A DNA stretch of 64,000 bases from Enterobacter cloacae (lineage in GTDB: Bacteria > Pseudomonadota > Gammaproteobacteria > Enterobacterales > Enterobacteriaceae). Shown here one piece after another: positions 17,448-24,449 of the stretch. A program made the position numbers and the translations under genes. The stretch spans positions 372,001-436,000 of the forward strand of contig NZ_CP056117.1 of the NCBI RefSeq assembly GCF_013375935.1. The letters are read 5' to 3'. Position 1 is the stretch's first letter, and the number at the start of each line of letters is the position of its first letter. A model generated the notes under the pieces. It searched no databases. It was given only the letters and a program-made list of their open reading frames with translations, and was not told the DNA's origin.

Positions 17448-18501
17448 AGTGAAGCAGGCTCACCAGATGAATTTGCATCCCGGAGAAGAAGCGCGCAAAC
17501 GGCCCTTCGCTGTTGTAGAGCTGAACGGTGGCGCGCGCGCCGGTCGGCAGCGGCTTCGGTATGGCCTCGTCCAGCGCCACGTGAATGCGCATACGCTGAG
17601 CGTCACGCACCCAGCGGTTGGAGGTTTCCGGCTGTGACAGCTGGCCGTTAACGGCCTCCTGTCCGGCGAGGATCCCCGCGTCGCTGCTGGTGACGTGGGC
17701 GCGGAACACCTGCCCCGGGAAGGCGTCAAACACCACGGCGGCATCGGTGCCCTGGTGGGTATGGCGCAGGCTTTTCTCGCGGAAATCGGCCACGATATCC
17801 GTCTGCGTGTTCACCAGCGCCAGCGCGGCGGAGCCGGACGAGGCGTAAAAGCCGGGGCTTAACTGCAGGTTACTGACCGTACCGTCCGCCCCGGCGTAAA
17901 CCTTCGTCCAGCCCAGATTCAGCTCCGCCTCCTCCAGCGCGTTGCGGTATTTTTGCAGCGTCACGTTGCGGTGCTCATCCCGCTCCCCGCGCTGAATGCG
18001 CAGGTTATGGATGTTGGCCTGAATCGCGCTGACGGACTGCTCGCTGCTCTGCCAGGCGGTGCGGACTTTGTCCAGATCCGCCTGCGAAACGTTCTGCATC
18101 GTGCTCAGCTTCCGGTAGCGGTCGAAGGTCACCTTATCGTTACGCGCCGTCAGCACGGCGGTTTTCAGGCTGGCCTGCGCGGCGGCAATCTGCGCGTCCA
18201 GCTACTCGTTAGACAGGCGGGCCTGCTCCAGCGCGATGCGCGCCGCGTCGACCCGGTTGCGAAACGGCGTGTCGTCGAGCTCAAACAGCAGATCGCCTCT
18301 CTTCACCTGGCTGTTGTTATGGACATGGACCGCCGCCACATAGCCGGAGACGCGCGCCGACACCGGCGTCACCACGCGCATCACGGTGGAGTCCGGCGTC
18401 AGCGGGATCCAGATATCCGCGACGATAAAGTAGACAAACATCAGCAGGAAAGAGGCAATACTCACCCTTACCCAGCGGGCAAACTTTTGTTCAGGAGTCA
18501 T
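17437..18501 (-). pseudogene. HlyD/EmrA-type efflux adaptor with an in-frame TAG
   Basis: This is a membrane-fusion (periplasmic adaptor) protein. It has a single N-terminal transmembrane helix (WVRVSIASFLLMFVYFIVAD), the lipoyl-type half motif ARVSGYVAAVHVHNNSQVKR GDLLFELDD, a coiled-coil hairpin region, and a C-terminal barrel with GADGTVSNLQLSPGFYASSG. The codon at 18202-18204 (minus strand TAG) interrupts the frame after ARLSNE; downstream LDAQIAAAQASLKTAVLTAR continues in the same frame, so a single base change (CAG to TAG) would explain it. The first part is 99 residues and the whole would be 354. Start overlaps the marR stop (TAATG). Without suppression the pump lacks its adaptor. Confidence 0.82.
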
Positions 18502-18971
18502 TATTTTTCGGTCTTGTTATCTTCTTCGCGGATTGTCCGCAAATTGCAGGCGATTTGATTTAACGTGGCGCTGAAAATATCGATATGTTCCGGCGCGATG
18601 TTTTGCGATACGCGCGCCTGAAGCGTCTCGATCACCCGAGTGAGCCGTTGAAGAACGGCCTTTCCTTCGGGCGTCAGCGTCAGCAGCCGGATGCGCCTGT
18701 CGTATGGAGAGACGGTGCGCAGCAGGTAGCCCTGCTTTTCCAGCTGCGTCAGCGTGCGCATCAGCGGGGGCAGTTCAATACCCTGCACTTCCGCCAGCTC
18801 GCTGACCGAGACGTTATCCCCAAGCTGATGAAGCTGCATCATTACCGTCCAGCTCGACTGGGTTAACCCGGTGTCGAGAATGGCGTCGTCGATCACCGCG
18901 CGCCACTGGCGCACGATCATCGCCATCCGCATGCCCATCGGCCTGCGGCTAAACAGATCGTCTTCACTCAT
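18501..18971 (-). CDS. MarR family transcriptional regulator
   Basis: This is a 156-residue winged-helix MarR protein: LTQSSWTVMMQLHQLGDNVS, then VSELAEVQGIELPPLMRTLT as recognition helix and SPYDRRIRLLTLTPEGKAVL as the wing. It is the first gene of a minus-strand operon with the HlyD adaptor and DUF2955 protein, and in such sets usually represses the pump genes and itself. Possible operator repeats lie just upstream at 18999-19038. The ligand is unknown. Confidence 0.87.
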   Translation of the reverse strand: MSEDDLFSRRPMGMRMAMIVRQWRAVIDDAILDTGLTQSSWTVMMQLHQLGDNVSVSELAEVQGIELPPLMRTLTQLEKQGYLLRTVSPYDRRIRLLTLTPEGKAVLQRLTRVIETLQARVSQNIAPEHIDIFSATLNQIACNLRTIREEDNKTEK

Positions 18972-18998
18972 GGGGAGTTCCTCTCGTATTACCCCAAC

Positions 18999-19038
18999 AC
19001 GATAATAGTTATCAGGGTAAGTATCAAGAAACGATAAT
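18999..19038. promoter_or_regulatory. ACGATAAT direct repeats upstream of marR
   Basis: ACGATAAT occurs at 18999-19006 and 19031-19038, 32 bases (three helical turns) apart, in the marR promoter region. An autoregulatory operator is plausible but not shown. Confidence 0.35.
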
Positions 19039-19107
19039 CTAAAGCGCAGGAATTGCGAAAGGCTGGCTGCCTCTCCTGTGGGTGAGGGGATCGGGCCGCA
19101 ATGGCGT

Positions 19108-19803
19108 TTAGCGACTAAAGTACTTCCTGACGGCCGCCTTCCCTGCGCCCGTAACCACTACCTCCCTGTATCCCGCCACCCGCTGGATCCACCCTTTGCT
19201 TTCCAGATGCATGAGCAGCGCCGCCCCCGCCTCTCCGCCCAGATGAAACCGCCGCTCGCTCCAGTCCAGGCAGGCGCAGCAGGCTTTCCGGCGCGGATGC
19301 GCGCTTAACGGAACGCCGAGCTTCAGGAACTGCTCCCGGCCATACAGCGTCAGCGCGGAGCCGTCCGCCTCAAGCCAGCCTTCCGCCTGCATGAACTCAT
19401 AGATCTGCACCGCCACCGTTCCGGCAAGATGGTCGTAGCAGGTCCTGGCTTCACGCAGGGCTTTTGGCGCGGAGGTTTCCGGCGGCGTAATGCGGCTCCA
19501 GGAGAGCCCCATCATCTGCTCGACCAGCGCCGCCACGTCGTGCCCCGCCAGACGATAATAGCGATGCCGCCCCTGCGACAGGCAGGTAATCAGCCTCCCT
19601 TCCACCAGCCGGGCGAGGTGCCCGCTGGCGGTCGACGGCGCCACGTCGGCGGCAGCGCTCAGCTCCGTGGCGGTCCAGGCCCGTCCGTCCATCAGCGCGC
19701 AGAGCATCTTCACGCGCGACGGATCGGCCATGGCTGCCGCCACCGCGGCAATGGCCCGCTCCAGCGCCGCGCTGCCGTCAGGAGGTAAGTTCGTCTTTAA
19801 CAT
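19108..19803 (-). CDS. ArsR-type winged-helix regulator
   Basis: This 231-residue protein has an N-terminal ArsR helix-turn-helix (MADPSRVKMLCALMDGRAWT, TATELSAAADVAPSTASGHL ARLVEGRLI, and the wing QGRHRYYRLAG) and a longer C-terminal domain with a CCACLDWSERRFHLGGEAGA stretch that could bind metal or a small ligand. ATG 19803 lies within the end of the preceding ACT-domain gene (26-base overlap), making it the third gene of a minus-strand operon. Target and signal are unknown; autoregulation of the operon is likely. Confidence 0.8.
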   Translation of the reverse strand: MLKTNLPPDGSAALERAIAAVAAAMADPSRVKMLCALMDGRAWTATELSAAADVAPSTASGHLARLVEGRLITCLSQGRHRYYRLAGHDVAALVEQMMGLSWSRITPPETSAPKALREARTCYDHLAGTVAVQIYEFMQAEGWLEADGSALTLYGREQFLKLGVPLSAHPRRKACCACLDWSERRFHLGGEAGAALLMHLESKGWIQRVAGYREVVVTGAGKAAVRKYFSR

Positions 19804-20173
19804 TCGTTGCCCAGGGTTCGGTGATCTCTGCGGCCAGCTTATCATCATCCGTCAGCAGAATAAGGTGATTCGCATGGTCGCTGTACTGGGTAAGGACAGA
19901 CACGCCCCGTGCGGCCAGCGCGGCAGCCAGCTCGCCCAGCTCGCCGGGTCGCTCCTGCTTGAGTTTCCTGATTACCGGTTTACGTACGGCCAGCACGGTA
20001 AACCCACCCTCAGCCAGCACGCGGCGGGCTTTTTCACCATCCTCCACCAGAAAATGAGCATCGGTGCCGAATACGCCGCCGCCTTCCAGCCCCACGCCGT
20101 TGCGCCCCAGAAGTTGCCCAAAGCGCGCCAGCTCGCCGGGAACAGCGTTAAACACGACATGAACGTCATACAT
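19778..20173 (-). CDS. Small ACT-domain-like protein
   Basis: This is a 131-residue soluble protein with two ACT-like halves: MYDVHVVFNAVPGELARFGQ LLGRNGVGLEGGGVF, then GELGELAAALAARGVSVLTQ YSDHANHLILLTDD. ACT domains bind amino acids or related effectors. It sits between an antibiotic-biosynthesis-monooxygenase-like gene (8-base overlap) and an ArsR regulator (26-base overlap), so all three are co-translated. It may sense a metabolite for the operon, which is inference. Start 20173 follows a GGAGGGC ribosome site. Confidence 0.7.
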   Translation of the reverse strand: MYDVHVVFNAVPGELARFGQLLGRNGVGLEGGGVFGTDAHFLVEDGEKARRVLAEGGFTVLAVRKPVIRKLKQERPGELGELAAALAARGVSVLTQYSDHANHLILLTDDDKLAAEITEPWATNVKDELTS

Positions 20174-20489
20174 CCGCGTGCCCTCCGGTTTCGGAGGCGT
20201 ACTCCCGCGTGACCTGCGCCACCCGAATACGGTAGTACGCAAAAATCGACTCCCGCCCTTCGGCCTGCGCGGCCTGATGAAAGACGTTCTGCTTCCAGCT
20301 GCGGACAGCCGCTTCATCCCGCCACCAGGAGAGCGAGAGGATTTTGCCGTCGGTGGTCAGGCTCTGGAAACGTTCGATATCGATAAACCCGTCGATACCC
20401 GCCAGCAGCGGCTTGAGCTCAGCGGCCAGCTGCAGGTAACGCGCCTGATGGACGGGGTTGGCTTTGGCTTCGAAAAGGACTGCGATCAT
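20166..20489 (-). CDS. Antibiotic biosynthesis monooxygenase (ABM) domain protein
   Basis: This 107-residue single-domain dimeric alpha-beta barrel protein has typical ABM features: MIAVLFEAKANPVHQARYLQ, GFIDIERFQSLTTDGKILSL and WWRDEAAVRSWKQNVFHQAA. Members oxidise quinol-like aromatics, degrade haem, or have no known activity; this one cannot be assigned. It is the first gene of the ABM-ACT-ArsR operon. Confidence 0.8.
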   Translation of the reverse strand: MIAVLFEAKANPVHQARYLQLAAELKPLLAGIDGFIDIERFQSLTTDGKILSLSWWRDEAAVRSWKQNVFHQAAQAEGRESIFAYYRIRVAQVTREYASETGGHADV

Positions 20490-20570
20490 GGTTGTCTCTC
20501 CGTTGTGAGGTTACGAAGAGCATGCGGGAACAGAATGGGCGATGCTTCGGCAGGGAGCGAAATGTGGTGG

Positions 20571-20612
20571 CGCGGCGCTTATCGGTCTACGGCAGGCCCG
20601 GTAAGCGCCGCG
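20571..20612. repeat. REP-like inverted repeat
   Basis: CGCGGCGCTTA (20571-20581) and TAAGCGCCGCG (20602-20612) pair perfectly around a GC-rich loop containing CTACGGCAGGCCCGG, typical of enteric REP/BIME elements. It lies after the AhpD-like gene. Confidence 0.65.
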
Positions 20613-20621
20613 TTATTGTGA

Positions 20622-21101
20622 TTATTCCAGGTTAGCCTTGTTCAGCCCGTAAGCCGCATCCAGCGAGCCGGGCGCCATGCGCGACGTAATGCCCAGACGG
20701 TTCCAGGCGTTGATCGCTGCGATGGCGAAGTTCAGCTCCGAAATCTCCACGTCCGAGAAGTGCTCCGCCACGCTGCGGTACAACGCGTCGCTCACGCCGT
20801 GAACGCCAATCTGGGTCAGCGCTTCGGTGAAGGCCAGCGCGGCTTTCTCGCGGGCGCTGAACAGCGGGGATTCGCGCCAGGCCGCCAGATGGTACAGGCG
20901 CAGCTCGCGCTCGCCGGCGATTTTTGCCTCTTTCGAGTGCATATCCAGGCAGAAGGTACAGCCGTTCAGCTGCGACACGCGAATGTCGATCAGGTGCTTC
21001 AGCGCCGGGTCGATGGAGGTTTTCGCCACCTCCATGCTCAGGGCGGAGAGGGCGTTGGCGAGGGCAGGTGTGGCTTTATGGTGGTTTACGCGGGTGCTCA
21101 T
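20622..21101 (-). CDS. Carboxymuconolactone decarboxylase / AhpD-like alkylhydroperoxidase
   Basis: This 159-residue all-helical protein has the AhpD redox motif CTFCLDMHSKEA (C48, C51, H55), the thiol pair and histidine used in peroxide reduction, then ERELRLYHLAAWRESPLFSA and EREKA-type helices. Members act as peroxidases or decarboxylases; the CxxC-H pattern favours peroxidase-like activity. It is divergent from a MocR-type regulator 102 bases away, its probable controller. Confidence 0.85.
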   Translation of the reverse strand: MSTRVNHHKATPALANALSALSMEVAKTSIDPALKHLIDIRVSQLNGCTFCLDMHSKEAKIAGERELRLYHLAAWRESPLFSAREKAALAFTEALTQIGVHGVSDALYRSVAEHFSDVEISELNFAIAAINAWNRLGITSRMAPGSLDAAYGLNKANLE

Positions 21102-21203
21102 TGTCTTTCCTCTGTATTGTGCGGTTTATGTCGCGCGATGAGGCAAATCTACGCCGTTCATGACATAGTAAAAAGATACAAAAAGCGTGAAATGAGGTAG
21201 GAC

Positions 21204-22592
21204 ATGAAGCCAGGCTATCACGACATCTATGCCCGCTATCGCGACAACATCACGCGCGGCGTGCTGAAGCCCGGCGATAAGGTGCCTGCCATCCGCGTGC
21301 TGGCTGAGGAGCTGAAGGTGGCGCGCAAAACCGTCGAAACGGCCTATGCCATCCTGACGGGCGAAGGGTACCTGGTAAGCCAGGGCGCCCGCGGCACGCG
21401 GGTAAACCCGGATCTCCTGCTTCCGGCTACACCCGCTCCGGCGGAGCAGACCACCGGCACGCTCCCGGCATCGCTTATCAGCCAGCGTGAGCGGGCCGGC
21501 TTTCTGCGCCCCGGCATTCCCGCGCTCGACAGCTTCCCGTACAAAAAATGGCTGCTGCTGGCGGGCCAGGCGACGCGCGCCATGCGTCAGGATGAAATGC
21601 TCAACCCGCCGGTGTCGGGCTGGTACCCGCTGCGCGAGGCGATCGCCCGCTATCTGAATATCTCCCGCGGGCTCTCCTGCAACGCCGACCAGGTGCTGAT
21701 CACCAGCGGCTACAGCGGCAGCCTGCGCCTGATCCTCGACACGCTTGCGAGCCGCAGCGACAAGGTGGTGTTTGAAGATCCGGGCTATTTTATGGGCCAG
21801 CAGCTGCTCAGGCGGATCGTGCCGCGTCTGCACACCGTGCCGGTCGATCGCTGCGGGATCGACACGGAATACCTGCTCCGTCACCATCGCGACGCCCGCT
21901 TTGCCATCGTCACCCCGTCGCACCAGAGCCCGCTGGCGGTAACGCTCTCCCTGCCGCGCAAACAGCAGCTGCTCGACTGGGCTTCGCAGAACGAGGCGTG
22001 GATTATTGAAGACGATTACGACGGGGAGTTTCACTACACCCGCAAGGTGCTGCCGTCGCTGAAAAGCCTCGACCGGCATGACCGGGTGATCTTTATGGGC
22101 ACCTTCAGTAAAACCATTATGCCGTCGCTGCGCATGGGCTACGTGGTCATGCCCGCGCGCACCGTTAGCGCTTTTACCGACTGCGCGGAAATCACCACCA
22201 GCGGCCAGCCGGTACTGACGCAAAAGATCCTCACCGCGTTTCTCAACGAGGGGCATTTTTTCCGGCATCTTAAGAAGATGCGTGCCCTCTACCAGACCCG
22301 GCGCGACTGGATGATTGCCGCCCTGCGTGAGGTGTATGGCGACCTGTTCTTCACCGAGCAAAACGACGGCGGGATGCACATTGTGGCGTTTCTCAGCACA
22401 GGAAGCCGTGACCGGGAGGTAGCGCGCTGCTGGCAGGCACACCAGCTGCAGGTTAACGCGCTGTCCGAGTGGTATTGCGGGTCGGGAAAACGCTACGGGC
22501 TGGTAATGGGCTATAACAACGTGCGGTCGTATCAGGAGGCGGTTGAGCTGCTGGAGAGGCCGAAACGGCGGACGCTTGCACTACTGGGCTGA
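21204..22592 (+). CDS. MocR/PdxR-type regulator (GntR HTH plus aminotransferase domain)
   Basis: This 462-residue chimeric regulator has an N-terminal GntR winged helix (VLKPGDKVPAIRVLAEELKV, VARKTVETAYAILTGEGYLV) and a C-terminal fold-type I aminotransferase domain. The PLP lysine is in FMGTFSKTIMPSLRMGYVV, with the Asp in IIEDDYDGEFHY. The domain usually senses PLP plus an amino-acid ligand rather than catalysing. It is divergent from the AhpD-like gene, which it probably regulates. It is intact, unlike the neighbouring MocR relative yjiR. Confidence 0.88.
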   Translation: MKPGYHDIYARYRDNITRGVLKPGDKVPAIRVLAEELKVARKTVETAYAILTGEGYLVSQGARGTRVNPDLLLPATPAPAEQTTGTLPASLISQRERAGFLRPGIPALDSFPYKKWLLLAGQATRAMRQDEMLNPPVSGWYPLREAIARYLNISRGLSCNADQVLITSGYSGSLRLILDTLASRSDKVVFEDPGYFMGQQLLRRIVPRLHTVPVDRCGIDTEYLLRHHRDARFAIVTPSHQSPLAVTLSLPRKQQLLDWASQNEAWIIEDDYDGEFHYTRKVLPSLKSLDRHDRVIFMGTFSKTIMPSLRMGYVVMPARTVSAFTDCAEITTSGQPVLTQKILTAFLNEGHFFRHLKKMRALYQTRRDWMIAALREVYGDLFFTEQNDGGMHIVAFLSTGSRDREVARCWQAHQLQVNALSEWYCGSGKRYGLVMGYNNVRSYQEAVELLERPKRRTLALLG

Positions 22593-22596
22593 GCCT

Positions 22597-22624
22597 TGCC
22601 CGGTGGCGCTACGCTTGCCGGGCA
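22597..22624. repeat. REP-like element
   Basis: TGCCCGG (22597-22603) and CCGGGCA (22618-22624) flank TGGCGCTACGCTTG, a classic enteric REP hairpin, between the convergent MocR gene and yjiS. Confidence 0.7.
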
Positions 22625-22631
22625 TTAACGG

Positions 22632-22793
22632 TCAGAAATCATGCCGCGACAGCCCCACGTCCCTGAGCTGCTCGTCGCTCATTTTACTCAAAATGCGGCG
22701 GGTACGATTAATCCGGTACCAGTTACGCAGCGTTTTCGCGATCCAGACAAACGCGATAAAAGGTTGCCTTGCGCGGTTCTCGTTAAATTCCAT
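22632..22793 (-). CDS. yjiS: YjiS, DUF1127 small protein
   Basis: This 53-residue basic protein begins MEFNENRARQPF and ends in the DUF1127 signature ILSKMSDEQLRDVGLSRHDF. It matches E. coli YjiS, which neighbours yjiR as here. Two adjacent ATGs exist (22796, 22793); GAGGAG is correctly spaced for 22793. DUF1127 proteins are arginine-rich and some bind RNA; the function of YjiS is not established. Confidence 0.85.
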   Translation of the reverse strand: MEFNENRARQPFIAFVWIAKTLRNWYRINRTRRILSKMSDEQLRDVGLSRHDF

Positions 22794-22847
22794 CATGCTC
22801 TCCTCACTGTGCCAGTGAGGCTATCATCGTGCAAATCAGCCCGTGCA

Positions 22848-22947
22848 ATACAGATTAAAAAACACCTTTTGTTTAACATACAGATCCGCTAAAACGGTAT
22901 CTGCTTGCCGTTTTTTGCAGCAATCTGTACTGGTTTATTAAACTGTA
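22848..22947. promoter_or_regulatory. Repeated TACAGAT boxes between yjiS and yjiR
   Basis: ATACAGAT occurs at 22848-22855 and 22878-22885, its inverse ATCTGTA at 22923-22929, and partial copies GTATCTG (22897) and CTGTAT (22943). MocR regulators typically bind such direct and inverted repeats, so YjiR autoregulation and control of yjiS are plausible. Confidence 0.45.
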
Positions 22948-22969
22948 TGGTAATAACAAAGGATACAGC

Positions 22970-24386
22970 ATGACGCGCTACCAGCATCTGGCCAATCTTC
23001 TGGCGGAACGCATCGAGCAAGGGCTGTACCGCAGCGGCGAACGCCTGCCGTCGGTGCGCGCGCTGAGCCAGGAGCACGGCGTAAGCATCAGCACCATACA
23101 GCAGGCCTATCACATCCTTGAAAACCTCCAGCTCATCACGCCCCGGCCGCGTTCCGGCTATTTTGTTTCAACACGGAAGGCTCAGCCCCCCCGTACCGGC
23201 GATGACGCGCCCGGTGCAGCGCCCCGTGGACGTTACCCAGTGGGATGAGGTGATGATGCTGCTGGACGCCCGCGCCGATAAAGAGATGATCTCCTTCGGC
23301 GGCGGCTCGCCGGACGTTAACCAGCCGAGCCTGAAGCCGCTCTGGCGCGAGATGAGCCGCATTGCGCAGCACAATCCGGGCGAGATGCTGAGCTATGACG
23401 TGCTAGACGGGCGCCTGGAGCTGCGCGAGCAGATCGCCCGCCTGATGCTGGACGGCGGCTCCACCGTGGCGGCAAACGAGATTGTGATCACCAACGGCTG
23501 CCACGGCGCGCTGTCTATCGCCCTGCTGTCGATCTGCAAGCCGGGAGATATCGTAGCGGTCGAGTCCCCGTCGTTTCACGGCACCATGCAGATGCTGCGC
23601 GGCTTCGACATCAAGGCGATTGAAATTCCTACCGATCCTGAAACCGGCATCAGCATCGAAGCCCTGGAGCTGGCGCTGGAGCAGTGGCCGATCAAGGCGG
23701 CGATCCTGGTGCCCAACTGCAATAACCCGCTCGGCTTTATCATGCCTGAAGCGCGGAAAAAGCAGGTGCTGGTGCTCGCCCAGCGGCACGATATTGTGAT
23801 TGTGGAGGACGATATCTACGGCGAGCTGGCGGCAGAATACCCTCGTCCGCGCACCATTCACTCCATGGATATCGACGGCCGCGTGATCCTGTGTAGCTCG
23901 TTTACCAAGACCGTGGCGCCGGGGCTGCGCGTCGGCTGGATTGTTCCGGGCCGTTATTACGACCGGGTGATGCACATGAAGTATGCCGCCGGCGGATTCA
24001 ACGTGCCGGGTACGCAGATGGCGGTGGCGGCCTTTATTCGCGACGGGCATTACCATCGCCACGTGCGGCGTATGCGCCAGATTTATCAGCAAAATATGGA
24101 AACCTATACCTGCTGGGTGCGGCAATATTTTCCGGCAGAGATATGCGTCACGCGGCCTCAGGGAAGCTTCCTGCTTTGGGTCGAACTGCCGGAGAAGGTA
24201 GATATGGTGTGCGTGAGCAAGCAGCTGTGCCGCCTGAAGATCCAGGCGGCGGCCGGGTCGCTGTTTTCCGCCTCCGGCAAGTACCGCAACTGCCTGCGCA
24301 TCAACGTGGCGTTACCGCCTTCGGAAAAGCATCGCGAGGCGTTGAGAAAAATGGGGGAAGCGATTGTGATTGCGATGGAGGAGTAG
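22970..24386 (+). pseudogene. yjiR: yjiR, MocR-type regulator, frameshifted
   Basis: YjiR is a GntR-HTH/aminotransferase chimera of about 470 residues. The N-terminal HTH (MTRYQHLANLLAERIEQGLY, SVRALSQEHGVSISTIQQAY) is read from 22970. After RKAQPP a run of seven C at 23186-23192 shifts the frame to a stop at 23248. The rest (VPAMTRPVQRPVDVTQWDEV through CNNPLGFIMPEARKK, the PLP lysine region CSSFTKTVAPGLRVGW, to 24386) is in the +1 frame. Six C would restore a 471-residue protein of normal length. The remainder shows no decay, so the lesion is recent or a homopolymer error. Confidence 0.88.
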
Positions 24387-24399
24387 TGCGGCCTGATGC

Positions 24400-24432
24400 C
24401 CTCACCCCGGCCCTCTCCCACGGGGAGAGGGC
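24400..24432. repeat. GGGAGAGGG inverted-repeat element, copy 3
   Basis: CCTCACCCC leads into GCCCTCTCCC (24410-24419) and GGGAGAGGGC (24423-24432). It is the same family as 8129 and 9416 but in opposite orientation, and sits between convergent yjiR and the receptor gene. Confidence 0.7.
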
Positions 24433-24449
24433 GAAAAGGGGCTAACGCC

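Noticed and set aside
21126-22442. A 438-codon frame antisense to the MocR regulator
   Set aside because: Shadow of a clear GntR/aminotransferase gene on the plus strand; no protein family features.
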